A DNA stretch of 64,000 bases from Halorarius litoreus. Lineage in GTDB: Archaea > Halobacteriota > Halobacteria > Halobacteriales > Haloarculaceae. Numbering within the stretch: the first letter of the stretch is position 1; the number at the start of each line of letters is the position of its first letter. The stretch is taken from the NCBI RefSeq assembly GCF_024362405.1, contig NZ_CP101454.1:2914001-2978000 (forward strand). The letters run 5' to 3'. Position numbers and translations under genes: made by a program. A model generated the notes under the pieces. That model ran no database searches and was not told the DNA's origin. It worked only from the letters and a program-made list of their open reading frames with translations. Below, one piece after another: positions 7,254 to 15,599 of the stretch.

Positions 7254-8966
7254 ATGCACGTCGGAATCGTCGGGGGCGGGGTCGCAGCCGACGCCGTCCG
7301 CGCTGGCGTCGAGAACGCCGCGAGCCGGGTCTCGTCGGTCGGCCCGGACGCGGTCGGACAGGTCGATCTCGCGGTCGTCGTCGGGCCGGTCGGCGCACCG
7401 GGGTTCGAGACGGCCAACAACGCAGCGCGGCAGGCGAACACCCCGTGGCTCGCCGTCGAACTGGGGGGCATTGGGGGGCACGGTCTCGCTGAGGTCGAGG
7501 CCGCGGTCTCAGGATTCGCGCCCGAACAGGGCTGTTTCGACTGTCTGCAGACGAGAGTCGCCGCAACCACCGAGGAGCCCGTCGAGGAGACGCCAGACGA
7601 CGCGGACGCCCGGTTTGCCGGCGCCATCGCGGCCCGCGAGACGGTCCGACTGCTGGCGGGCGACGCCTCGCCCGTCCTCGGGGGAGTCATCGAGATTCCC
7701 CATCAGCAGCGACGGTTCCTCCCCGTTCCGGGCTGTGGCTGTGACTCGTCGCGCGACCCGAGCCTCGACCGGACGCACACCCCTCGTGACCTCGATGCCG
7801 CGCTCTCGGCGGCCGAACTCGCGCTCGACCCCCGGGTGGGCGTCGTCACCGAGGTGGGCGAGGCCGAGTCGTGGCCCGCACCGTACTACCTCGCGACGCT
7901 CGCGGACACGTCCGGGTTCTCCGATGCGACCGCCAGTTCCGCAGCCGCAGGTGTCTCGCCCGACTGGGACGCCGCGTTCATGAAGGCGCTCGGCGAGGGG
8001 CTCGAACGCTACGCCGCCGGCGTCTATCGGACGGGGGACTTCGAGCGCGCGGTCGCGGACGAGCTTCCGGCCGCCGTCTCGCCCGACACGTTCGTCACGT
8101 CGCCACGGTTCGACCCCGCGAGCGACGACCCGCTGTTCTGGACGCAGGGCGAACACCTCGGCTCGGGGACGACGGTCCACCTCCCTGCGGAGTTCGTGGT
8201 CTTCCCGCCGCCGAACGTCCGACATCGCCCGGCCATCACCACGGGCCTCGGGCTCGGCAACGGTGGGGTCGAGGCCATTCTCTCCGGGCTGTACGAGGTC
8301 GTCGAGCGCGACGCCGCGATGCTCGCGTGGTACTCGACGTTCGAGCCGCTCGGTCTCGACGTTCGGGGGGCGGGATTCGAGACCCTCACTCGGCGGGCCC
8401 GCTCGGAGGACCTGTCCGTGACCGCCCTCCTTCTGACGCAGGACGTCGACGTACCAGTCGTCGCCGCGTGCGTCCACCGCGACGGCGACTGGCCGCGGTT
8501 CGCCGCCGGCATGAGCGCGGACCTCGACCCCGTCGCGGCCGCGACCGGGGCGCTCGAAGAGGCGCTCCAGAACTGGATGGAGCTCCGGGGGATGGGTCGT
8601 GACGGCGCGACCGAGGAGTCGGGAGCCATCGGCCACCACGCCGACTTTCCGGACTCGACCCAGCAGTTCGTGAGCCCCGAGACGATCATCCCGGCGTCGT
8701 CGGTCGGCCCGGACGAGTCGTTCGAGGGTGAGGCCGAACTCGCGGAACTCGTCGCGCGGGTGACGGACGCGGGGCTCGACCCCTACGCCAGCCGGCTGAC
8801 GACGCGCGACCTGGAGTCGCTGGGGTTCGAAGCCGTCCGGGTCGTCGTGCCGTCGGCCCAGCCGCTGTTCACCGACGATGCGTACTTCGGCGAGCGCGCC
8901 GAGCGCGTCCCCGAAGAGTTAGGATTCGAACCGCGACTCGACCGCGAGCACCACCCGTTCCCCTGA
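7254..8966 (+). CDS. YcaO-domain protein with N-terminal E1-like, zinc-knuckle domain
   Basis: A 570-residue two-domain protein. Residues 1-~165 begin with a Rossmann-type glycine pattern (GIVGGGVAAD) and carry CFDC (Cys94, Cys97) and CGC (Cys161, Cys163), as in the zinc-binding E1-like partner proteins of azoline-forming cyclodehydratases. From about residue 190 a YcaO ATP-dependent kinase-like domain follows, with GEGLERYAAG (Glu248, Glu251) and GLYEVVERDAA as Mg/ATP-binding blocks. YcaO enzymes activate peptide backbone amides to make azolines or thioamides. Fusion of E1-like and YcaO parts is known from RiPP cyclodehydratases. No precursor peptide, TfuA or dehydrogenase gene is evident nearby, so the substrate is unknown. 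Confidence 0.85.
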   Translation: MHVGIVGGGVAADAVRAGVENAASRVSSVGPDAVGQVDLAVVVGPVGAPGFETANNAARQANTPWLAVELGGIGGHGLAEVEAAVSGFAPEQGCFDCLQTRVAATTEEPVEETPDDADARFAGAIAARETVRLLAGDASPVLGGVIEIPHQQRRFLPVPGCGCDSSRDPSLDRTHTPRDLDAALSAAELALDPRVGVVTEVGEAESWPAPYYLATLADTSGFSDATASSAAAGVSPDWDAAFMKALGEGLERYAAGVYRTGDFERAVADELPAAVSPDTFVTSPRFDPASDDPLFWTQGEHLGSGTTVHLPAEFVVFPPPNVRHRPAITTGLGLGNGGVEAILSGLYEVVERDAAMLAWYSTFEPLGLDVRGAGFETLTRRARSEDLSVTALLLTQDVDVPVVAACVHRDGDWPRFAAGMSADLDPVAAATGALEEALQNWMELRGMGRDGATEESGAIGHHADFPDSTQQFVSPETIIPASSVGPDESFEGEAELAELVARVTDAGLDPYASRLTTRDLESLGFEAVRVVVPSAQPLFTDDAYFGERAERVPEELGFEPRLDREHHPFP

Positions 8967-8984
8967 ACGTTCGACGCTGAGGGC

Positions 8985-10166
8985 TCAGATGCCGAACGTC
9001 GCCCTGAGCATGTCGCGGGTGCCGGGGCCGAGCCCGACCGCGAGAATCGCCACGAGCAGGAGCACCGCGTAGCGGGGTTCTTCCTCGAAAATCTGCTCGT
9101 CGAACACCCAGACGACGGCCGTGGCCGCCACGAGTTTCACGACGAGGAACAGCCACGAGGTGCCGATGACCGCCGACAGCCACTCGGGCTGGACGCCCTC
9201 GGTGAAGGAGATGATGAAGCGGTTGACGGGGTGTTTCGCGCTGTACTCGACGGGGATGCCGAGCGTGCCGATCCAGTCGGCGGCGATGACGTTCGCGACG
9301 CCGTCGACCGCGTGCCCGAAGATGACGACGAGCCCGATGAGCCCCGTGCCCGCGTTGATCTCGGGCTTGTAGCGGTCGATGGCACGGTAGAGCACCACGG
9401 CGAGGAGGGCGGCGATGCCGAGCGTCACGAGCGTCATCTGCGGGTAGAAGCCGGCGCCGTCGATGGCGCCCGCGAGCGCCGTCGGGACGAAGTAGAGGAG
9501 GAAGCCGACGGTGACGACGACGGTGAGCCAGCCGATGGCGAACAGCGGGCGGTCGTAGCCGTCGACGTAGCCGCGATTGCTCGCGTACACGGTCACGACG
9601 AGCGCCGCGAGCGTGACGAAGAAGACGGTGAAGTAGATGATGGGCGAGATGATGAGCGTGTTCCACGGGTAGGTGAGGATGGCGTCGACGCCCTGCGGGA
9701 CGGCGTCGTTGGCGTCCTCGACGACGCGGAGCGCCCCGCCGAAGAACATGAACGGGACGAGCGCGAAGAACAGCGTCTTCGTCCGGCCCACGTCCAGCCG
9801 CTCCAGCAGGTCGAGGAGCCCCACGAGGAAGAACACCAGCGTGACGGCGTAGCCGACCTCGGAGACGAGGGTGTAGCCGGGCTCGGCGACGACCGTCCCA
9901 CCGCTGTCGGCGGCCACACAGCTCGACTGTGAGTAGAGGAGCTGCGGGCCGCCCGGCTGCATCACCGCACAGGCCGCGTTGTTCGCGTCGGCGAACACCG
10001 GCCCCCAGAAGTAGTGCCAGAGGAACCGGTCCCACACCAGTTCCGGAGCGACGAGGACGCCGAGAGCGAGCGCAGCGACGACGCCCAGGAACGTCGCCAG
10101 CCACGCCTGCCCCCGGTTCCAGCCGAACGGATTGGGGATGAAACTCGACTCGGTCGAACTCGACAT
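8985..10166 (-). CDS. DUF63 family membrane protein
   Basis: A 393-residue polytopic membrane protein with roughly nine hydrophobic helices, for example [18 protein letters not shown] near residue 25, [20 protein letters not shown] near 130 and [16 protein letters not shown] near the C-terminus. Segments such as [16 protein letters not shown] and the charged EVIYxA-type loops fit the archaeal DUF63 family, which has no established function. It is convergent with the YcaO gene, 18 bases apart. Confidence 0.82.
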   Translation of the reverse strand: MSSSTESSFIPNPFGWNRGQAWLATFLGVVAALALGVLVAPELVWDRFLWHYFWGPVFADANNAACAVMQPGGPQLLYSQSSCVAADSGGTVVAEPGYTLVSEVGYAVTLVFFLVGLLDLLERLDVGRTKTLFFALVPFMFFGGALRVVEDANDAVPQGVDAILTYPWNTLIISPIIYFTVFFVTLAALVVTVYASNRGYVDGYDRPLFAIGWLTVVVTVGFLLYFVPTALAGAIDGAGFYPQMTLVTLGIAALLAVVLYRAIDRYKPEINAGTGLIGLVVIFGHAVDGVANVIAADWIGTLGIPVEYSAKHPVNRFIISFTEGVQPEWLSAVIGTSWLFLVVKLVAATAVVWVFDEQIFEEEPRYAVLLLVAILAVGLGPGTRDMLRATFGI

Positions 10167-10241
10167 ATCGAGAGAGCCGGTTTCCGCGGGGGAAAACGTT
10201 CCGATGGCCTGCGTCTCGACCGCCAGACCGCCCGGAGCTGG

Positions 10242-11036
10242 TCAGGGGGCGATGTTCCGCGCCGCCTCCAGGAACTCGGCGTGCGCCTCACCGTTCGACG
10301 CCACCAGCCCCTCGCTCGCGTGCGTCCACCGCTCGCCGTCGAGTCCCGTGACGACGCCGCCGGCCTGCTCGACCATGAACGAGCCGGCGACTGTGTCCCA
10401 CGGATTCGCATCGACGTTCGTCACCGCACCCTCCAGCTGGCCTGAGGCGACCATCGAGAGGACGAGCTGGGCGCTGCCGATGCGCCGGATGTCCGCGAAC
10501 CGCTCGACCAGTTCCCGGCAGGCGGCGGCGTACTCGTCGCGGCGGTCCAGTTCCCACCAGATGGTCGGCGTGACCGCGAACGTCTCGGGGTCCGTGCGGT
10601 CGCTCACGGTCACCGGCTCGTTGTTCAGGTACGTGCCGTCGGCGTCGGCCGTGAACACGTCCCCGAGGACGGGCGCGACGTTGGCTGCGGCGACGGCCTC
10701 CCCATCCCGAACGGCGGCGACGCTCGTCACCCACAGCGGCATCTCGCGGACGAAGTTGTTGGTGCCGTCGACGGGGTCGATGACCCACGTCGGCCCCTGG
10801 TCCGGCACTTCCTTCAGTTCGTCCGCCTCCTCGCCGACGATGGCGTCCTCCTCGTACTCGTCGCGGATGGCCGCGACGACCTGCCGCTGTGCGTCGTGGT
10901 CGGCGCGCGTGACCACGTCGGTCTTCCCGTCCTTCGTTTTCACGGTCACGTCGCGGCGGAAGAACCCCTCCGCGACGGCCCCACCTGCCCGCGCTGCACG
11001 CTCGGCGAGGTCCGCCCTGTCGGCGATGTCGCTCAT
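10242..11036 (-). CDS. inositol monophosphatase family phosphatase (IMPase / FBPase type)
   Basis: A 264-residue lithium-sensitive phosphatase-fold protein. It contains the metal-binding GEEADELKE region, the signature WVIDPVDGTNNFVREM (DPxDGT) and the C-terminal GGVVTGLDGERW. Archaeal members act on inositol-1-phosphate and often on fructose-1,6-bisphosphate; which applies here cannot be read from the sequence. The ATG at 11034-11036 gives the normal family length; an upstream in-frame extension would run into the divergent gene. Confidence 0.88.
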   Translation of the reverse strand: MSDIADRADLAERAARAGGAVAEGFFRRDVTVKTKDGKTDVVTRADHDAQRQVVAAIRDEYEEDAIVGEEADELKEVPDQGPTWVIDPVDGTNNFVREMPLWVTSVAAVRDGEAVAAANVAPVLGDVFTADADGTYLNNEPVTVSDRTDPETFAVTPTIWWELDRRDEYAAACRELVERFADIRRIGSAQLVLSMVASGQLEGAVTNVDANPWDTVAGSFMVEQAGGVVTGLDGERWTHASEGLVASNGEAHAEFLEAARNIAP

Positions 11037-11100
11037 ATCTGGCGTGGCCCGCGACGACGCAAAGGGCCACCGATTTGTACGCCCAGCGACACCCTCGTGT

Positions 11101-11370
11101 ATGCACACGCTCGCCAAGCGAATCCACAACATCACGCCACGCGACGTCCGCCTGACGTTCGCCGACGACGCCGACGTCGTCCTCTCGATGCGCTCGGCGG
11201 AGTTCTTCCAGGAGGCGTTCCAGGCCGAGGGGGAAACCGACGACGGCACCGTCTACCGGCTCGTCACCGACGGCGAGGACGACCCGCTCGTCGCCGGCAA
11301 GCAGGTCGACGGCGGCTGGCAGTCGGTCGGCGAGGTCGTCGCCGTCGAGCGTGCCGACCCGGAAGCGTAG
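11101..11370 (+). CDS. small conserved haloarchaeal protein, unknown function
   Basis: An 89-residue protein (MHTLAKRIHNITPRDVRL...) with alternating beta-type segments (VRLTFADDADVVLSM, TVYRLVTDGEDD, LVAGKQVDGGWQSVGEV), suggesting a small beta-rich fold. No cysteine, signal peptide or membrane segment. It is divergent from the inositol-monophosphatase-type gene and precedes another unknown gene by about 30 bases, so the two may be co-transcribed. Confidence 0.65.
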   Translation: MHTLAKRIHNITPRDVRLTFADDADVVLSMRSAEFFQEAFQAEGETDDGTVYRLVTDGEDDPLVAGKQVDGGWQSVGEVVAVERADPEA

Positions 11371-11401
11371 CCGTTTCCTCCGCTCGCTCCAGACAGGGAG
11401 T

Positions 11402-11845
11402 ATGGCCATATCTCCGCATCTCGTGATGGAGCGCGACGAACTCCGACTCAACGCCTCGGTGAACGGTTCCCGGCGCGACATGGTGCTCTCGGACCGCGCC
11501 GAGTCGCTGCTCGTCGACGACCTCGGCTACGGGAAGGCCGACCTCGTCCCGTTCGTCACCGTGAAGGCGCTCGTGCTCGCCGGTGGGGCCTCGATTCCCG
11601 AGGGACAGGACGCTCGCGACGCGGCGTGGGGGCTGTCGGGCGCGGATGGCGGCGCGAAGGCCGACGACGACGAACTGTATCGGGTTGCGGAGTACCTCCG
11701 CGCGGTCGACGTGGACGAGCGCGCCGTCGAGACGCTCCGAGAGCACGTTCGAGAGTCGGGCATCGGCCAGTTCATCAACGACGACGAAATCGAGAGCAAG
11801 GCGAACCGGGTCGGTGGGCTGTCGGACCTCGTGCGAGACCTGTAG
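11402..11845 (+). CDS. conserved hypothetical protein
   Basis: A 147-residue acidic protein with no recognised domain. The middle (SLLVDDLGYGKADLVPFVTVKALVLAGG) looks helical, and the C-terminal half is rich in Asp/Glu-bearing helices ending RVGGLSDLVRDL. A second ATG eight codons in (11426) is an alternative start. A strong 12-bp hairpin lies 27 bases after the stop codon. Confidence 0.55.
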   Translation: MAISPHLVMERDELRLNASVNGSRRDMVLSDRAESLLVDDLGYGKADLVPFVTVKALVLAGGASIPEGQDARDAAWGLSGADGGAKADDDELYRVAEYLRAVDVDERAVETLREHVRESGIGQFINDDEIESKANRVGGLSDLVRDL

Positions 11846-11872
11846 CTCGTCGTTCGGAGTGAGTTATGCGGG

Positions 11873-11899
11873 GGAAGGCCGCTCCGAGAGCGGTCTTCC
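11873..11899. terminator. 12-bp stem-loop, probable transcript end or structured element
   Basis: GGAAGGCCGCTC (11873-11884) pairs with GAGCGGTCTTCC (11888-11899), one G-U pair, around a CGA loop. A second hairpin (GCACTGC / GCAGTGC, 11901-11918) follows at once. No T-run follows, so termination is inferred only from position after the 11402 gene. Confidence 0.45.
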
Positions 11900-11915
11900 A
11901 GCACTGCGTGGGCAG

Positions 11916-11975
11916 TGCGGGGGATGGGATTTGAACCACGGTCGCAGGAAACCTGCTCCCTGATTCAAACCCCAT
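11916..11975 (-). repeat. tRNA-Leu 3'-end fragment (degenerate duplicate)
   Basis: The 22 bases at 11916-11937 are identical to 12012-12033, the 3' acceptor strand and T-arm of the neighbouring tRNA-Leu. Upstream parts of a tRNA (anticodon, D-arm, 5' acceptor) are missing. The copy also forms an imperfect inverted repeat with 11962-11975 around a GCAGG-AAA-CCTGC hairpin (11944-11956). It looks like the remnant left by site-specific integration at a tRNA end, or a decayed tandem tRNA. Confidence 0.55.
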
Positions 11976-12011
11976 CGTGCATCTCGCGCGGCGCGATGCG
12001 CCGCGACTCGA

Positions 12012-12095
12012 TGCGGGGGATGGGATTTGAACCCATGGACCTCTACAGGAGCGGATCTTGAGTCCGCCGCCGTTTCCGGGCTTGGCTACCCCCGC
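12012..12095 (-). tRNA. tRNA-Leu (anticodon CAA)
   Basis: The reverse complement folds as a class II tRNA: acceptor GCGGGGG pairing with CCCCCGC plus discriminator A, a GCGGA-CUCAAGA-UCCGC anticodon arm with anticodon CAA, a long variable arm and a GGUUCAAAUCC T-loop. No intron is present and CCA is not encoded. A TATA-like CGTTTTACC on the same strand (about 12123-12131) lies about 30 bases upstream. Confidence 0.95.
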
Positions 12096-12183
12096 ACGCA
12101 CCCGGTGGTGTGCGGGCGCCGAGGTAAAACGTTGCGACACGCCGCCCGTTCGAACTATGTGTACGGGAACTGTCGGGAGTTGC

Positions 12184-12480
12184 ATGAAGCCCTCCCCCGA
12201 CTACTGCCCCTTCTGTGGGGCACGTCTCCGCGACGACGAGTCGCTCGAACACCATCTCGACGACCGAGACGAGTGCCGCGAGCGGTTCGACGCCTGGCGC
12301 CCCGAACGGACGCCCTCCAGCGAGCCGCGGTCCGGGTTCACACCCCTCCACGGCCTCTTGCTCGCGGTCATCGTTCTCGCAGTGATGGGCTACAGCCTGC
12401 TCATCGTCCAGCAGATCCTCCTCGGCCTGCTCGCTTCGAGCATCGTCGTCGTCGCGTTCGTCGTCGGGAGTCGGTACTGA
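12184..12480 (+). CDS. small zinc-finger membrane protein
   Basis: A 98-residue protein. Residues 5-30 carry CPFCGARL, then HH and a further Cys, giving a C2-H-C or C2H2-like zinc site. Two membrane helices follow (about residues 52-72 and 75-95). An in-frame ATG at 12157 would add nine residues including two cysteines and would be nearly leaderless relative to the AGGTAAAACG TATA-like element at 12122-12131; the start is therefore uncertain. Function unknown. Confidence 0.6.
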   Translation: MKPSPDYCPFCGARLRDDESLEHHLDDRDECRERFDAWRPERTPSSEPRSGFTPLHGLLLAVIVLAVMGYSLLIVQQILLGLLASSIVVVAFVVGSRY

Positions 12481-12519
12481 CGGCGACGGAGTTACGGCGG
12501 CGGCCACGCAATCGCCTCT

Positions 12520-13011
12520 GTGGACGAGCACACGAGCGACCCGGACGTCCCGCCACCAACGCGAGGCGAGCCGACGGGCTGGCTCGGCGTGGGGACCACG
12601 AGCGGCTGGGAGCACGCGACGCTCCGCCGCGCGACGGTTCACGGCGTCCGGCTCTACAACTCGGGCGAGTACCACGAGTCGCACGACTGCTTCGAGGACG
12701 AGTGGTACAACTACGGACGGGGCTCGGTCGAGAGCAAGTTCCTCCACGGGATGGTGCAGGTCGCCGCCGGCGCGTACAAACACTTCGACTTCGAGGACGA
12801 CGCAGGTATGCGGTCGCTGTTCGGGACGGCGCTCCAGTACCTCCAGGGCGTCCCGGACGACTTCTACGGGGTCGACCTGCTCGACGTGCGAACCGTCATG
12901 ACGAACGCGCTGGAGGACCCGACGGTGCTCCACGGCTGGCGCATCGAACTCGACGGGCAGCATCCCGAGGCGACCGAGGAGGATTTCGCCTACGCCGACC
13001 GACTGGACTGA
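12520..13011 (+). CDS. DUF309 family protein
   Basis: A 163-residue protein beginning at GTG. The block [16 protein letters not shown] followed by [18 protein letters not shown] matches the DUF309 helical family, in which conserved His, Glu and Asp residues line a presumed active site. The biochemical role of the family is not established. It is followed 39 bases later by a metallo-beta-lactamase-fold gene in the same direction. Confidence 0.8.
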   Translation: MDEHTSDPDVPPPTRGEPTGWLGVGTTSGWEHATLRRATVHGVRLYNSGEYHESHDCFEDEWYNYGRGSVESKFLHGMVQVAAGAYKHFDFEDDAGMRSLFGTALQYLQGVPDDFYGVDLLDVRTVMTNALEDPTVLHGWRIELDGQHPEATEEDFAYADRLD

Positions 13012-13050
13012 CGCCGGGCACTTCTTACCCGTCGCCTTCCTGTAGGTGAT

Positions 13051-13767
13051 ATGGCACGCCGCCTCGCCGACGGACTCTGGCAGTTCGACCTCGGCCTCTT
13101 CAGGCCGCTGGCCTCCAACGTGTTCCTCGTCGACGGCGCCGAGGTCTCTGGGGGAGACGACGCGGTCACGCTCGTCGACACGGGCCTCCCCATCAACCTC
13201 CCGACCGTCCGCGGGGAACTCGACGACGCGGGGTTCGTCGTCGCGGACATCGACCGCGTCCTCCTCACGCACTACGACCTCGACCACGTCGGCGGGCTCG
13301 CGCGGCTCGCCGGCCTCGATGCCGACGTCTACATGGGTGCGGCCGACGTGGATCTCGTCCGCGGCCACTGGCACCCCGAGTGGACCCACCACAAGGGCGC
13401 GTTCCACCGGCTCGCCCGCATGCTCTACTCGATGGACGACTACGACCTCCACGCTGTCGAAGACGGCGACACCATCGGCGGGTTCACCGCGTTCCACACC
13501 CCCGGGCACAACCCCGGCCACACGGTCTATCACCACGAAGGGTTCGACGCGGCGTTTCTCGGTGACCTGGTCTGGGAGGAGGACGGCGAACTCACCATCC
13601 CGATCTGGCTCGACTCCTACGACATGGCCGAGATCCGCGAGAGCGTCCGGTCGTTCGCCGATCGCGCCCCACCGTTCGAGCGGGGCCTGATGTGTCACGG
13701 CAACCCCGTGCTGGAGGGGGCGGACGCCCTCATGCGGGCGCTCGCCGACCGCCTCGTACCTGCCTGA
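13051..13767 (+). CDS. metallo-beta-lactamase-fold hydrolase
   Basis: A 238-residue MBL-fold protein. The metal motif is HYDLDHVGG (His74, Asp78, His79), where the usual first HxH is reduced to HYD, followed by FHTPGHNPGHTVYH and FLGDLVWE with the later ligands. The fold covers glyoxalase II, lactonase and related hydrolases; the substrate cannot be chosen here. An AGGTGAT motif precedes the ATG and a TATA-like TTCTTACCC sits near 13023. Confidence 0.82.
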   Translation: MARRLADGLWQFDLGLFRPLASNVFLVDGAEVSGGDDAVTLVDTGLPINLPTVRGELDDAGFVVADIDRVLLTHYDLDHVGGLARLAGLDADVYMGAADVDLVRGHWHPEWTHHKGAFHRLARMLYSMDDYDLHAVEDGDTIGGFTAFHTPGHNPGHTVYHHEGFDAAFLGDLVWEEDGELTIPIWLDSYDMAEIRESVRSFADRAPPFERGLMCHGNPVLEGADALMRALADRLVPA

Positions 13768-13838
13768 GACCCTCCCGCCCTGCGGTCCACGTCGCCGGTA
13801 GGCGGCGACTTTTGACGCCACCGGCCGTCCCGCCTCGT

Positions 13839-14858
13839 ATGGACATCAGTATCGTCGGCGCGGGCGCCGGGGGTGCGGCCGCCGCCTATTCGCTCCGGGA
13901 CCACGACGTGACGGTCTTCGAGAAGTCGCGAGGGGTGTGCGGTCGCGCCGCGACCCGCCGTCGAAACGACTGTGTCTACGACTACGGCGCGAACTACGTG
14001 AAGGCCGACGACGACCGCGTGACCGAGCTACTGACGGCGACCCTCGACTCGACGGGCCTCGTCGACATCGAAGAACCGGTCTACACGTTCGACGCGGCCG
14101 GAACCGTCAGCGAGGGGCGCGACGCCGACGACCACAAGTGGACGTACACCGAGGGGCTCACGCAGATTGCGAAGCGTCTGTTCGCCCGAACCGACGCCAC
14201 TGTCCACCGCGAGACGCGCGTCGGGTCGCTCACCAGACTCGACGACGGCTGGCGCGTCCACGACCCCGAGGACGAGGACCTCGGGACGTTCGACGCCGTC
14301 CTCCTGAACCCCCCCGCGCCACAGACCGCCGACATCCTGCGCGAGAGCGACTGGTCGGGCGAGGTGTACAGCGACCTCCTCACCGCGGTCGAGGCGGTCG
14401 ACTACCGGACCATCTACAGCTGCGTTCTCGGCTACGAGTTCGCACTCGAAACCCCGTGGTACGGGCTCGTCAACACCGACCGCGAGCACGACTGCGGCTG
14501 GCTTTCCCGCGAGGACCTGAAAGACGGCCACGTTCCCGACGGCGAGACGCTGCTCGTCGCTCAGATGAGTCCCGAGTGGTCCACCCGGCGATACGACGAC
14601 GACCCCGAGGCCGTGTGTGCCGACGCCGCGGCCATCGTCGCCGACCTCCTCGGCGACGAGCGGCTGGCCGACCCCGCGTGGCACGACTCCCAGGGGTGGC
14701 GGTACGCGCTTCCCGACGGGGGCGTGGCTGACGCCCCGCTCCGGGCCGCCGAGCGACATGATCTCTACTGTGTGGGCGACTGGGTCGCCGGCGACGGCCG
14801 CGTCCACCTGGCGCTCCGGTCGGGACTGGCGGTCGCCGACCGGCTTCAGAACACGTAG
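13839..14858 (+). CDS. FAD-dependent amine-oxidase-like oxidoreductase (renalase-like)
   Basis: A 339-residue flavoprotein starting DISIVGAGAGGAAAAYSL, the dinucleotide-binding GxGxxG, followed by VFEKSRGVCGRAATRR and YDYGANY. This is the pattern of renalase/NAD(P)-binding amine-oxidase-like proteins. The C-terminal YCVGDWVAGDGRVHLALRSG is the second FAD-contact motif. Substrate unknown. A TATA-like CTTTTGACG lies about 28 bases before the ATG. Its 3' end overlaps the end of the convergent MBL-fold gene by 13 bases. Confidence 0.85.
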   Translation: MDISIVGAGAGGAAAAYSLRDHDVTVFEKSRGVCGRAATRRRNDCVYDYGANYVKADDDRVTELLTATLDSTGLVDIEEPVYTFDAAGTVSEGRDADDHKWTYTEGLTQIAKRLFARTDATVHRETRVGSLTRLDDGWRVHDPEDEDLGTFDAVLLNPPAPQTADILRESDWSGEVYSDLLTAVEAVDYRTIYSCVLGYEFALETPWYGLVNTDREHDCGWLSREDLKDGHVPDGETLLVAQMSPEWSTRRYDDDPEAVCADAAAIVADLLGDERLADPAWHDSQGWRYALPDGGVADAPLRAAERHDLYCVGDWVAGDGRVHLALRSGLAVADRLQNT

Positions 14859-15451
14859 GTGGCGAGCTTCTCGCTCGCGCCCTCCAGCACCGACGAGCCG
14901 TGGTAGACGAGCCCGGCGTCGAACTCGAACTCCAGCAGCTTTTCGAGCGACTCCTCGGCACGGTTCAGGTCGTCGGTGTATCGTCCGGGTGGAAGGTGGA
15001 AGTAGCCAGCCGGGAGCCCACGCTGGTCCGCGCCCGAGAGTGCGTCGGCGAGGACTGCCACTCCGGCGTCTTCGTCCACGAGCACATGCTGGTGTCCGCG
15101 GTGACCGGGCATGTGGACGGCGACGAACGAGCCGATGGTGTCCCCGTCGGCGTAGTAGCGGTCGACAGTGCTGGCGAGGTCCGGATTGGAACCGACCGGC
15201 AGGTACACCTCGGGGGTGTACGTCTCGACCACGGCGTCCAGCCCGCCGATGTGGTCGCCGTCGGTGTGGGTGATGACCACCCGGTCGACCGCCACGGCCG
15301 TCTCGGCGATGCCGTCGAGCAGGGCGCTCGTCGTGTCGGGCAGCCCCGTGTCCACGAGCGTCCCGTCGGCGAACAGGAACGCGCGGATGCGACCGCTCTG
15401 CGTCTCACCGCACGTGATGTCGTAGACGCCGTCGAGTATCTCCTCGGGCAT
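14846..15451 (-). CDS. metallo-beta-lactamase-fold hydrolase
   Basis: A 201-residue MBL-fold protein with VVITHTDGDHIGG (an HxDxDH form of the metal site), VHMPGHRGHQHV and DEDAGVAVLADALSGADQ carrying the later ligands. It is a different subgroup from the 13051 gene. The start ATG at 15449-15451 is about 29 bases from a TATA-like GGATTTAGG, so leaderless. Substrate unknown. Confidence 0.82.
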   Translation of the reverse strand: MPEEILDGVYDITCGETQSGRIRAFLFADGTLVDTGLPDTTSALLDGIAETAVAVDRVVITHTDGDHIGGLDAVVETYTPEVYLPVGSNPDLASTVDRYYADGDTIGSFVAVHMPGHRGHQHVLVDEDAGVAVLADALSGADQRGLPAGYFHLPPGRYTDDLNRAEESLEKLLEFEFDAGLVYHGSSVLEGASEKLATYVF

Positions 15452-15599
15452 ACCACCCAGTTCGACGGCTGAGAGCCTAAATCCTCAGGCGACGTCGCCC
15501 CACGGACCCCACGACCCCTACTGTGTGTATTGTTGACAAGGTTAATCGTCTGGGACGACCTACTCTCGTGGAGAGATTCCCTCACTCGACGGTGATTCG

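Noticed and set aside
11873..11975. Possible second complete tRNA gene left of tRNA-Leu(CAA)
   Set aside because: Only the 3' acceptor/T-arm text is present; no matching 5' acceptor, D-arm or anticodon arm could be found.
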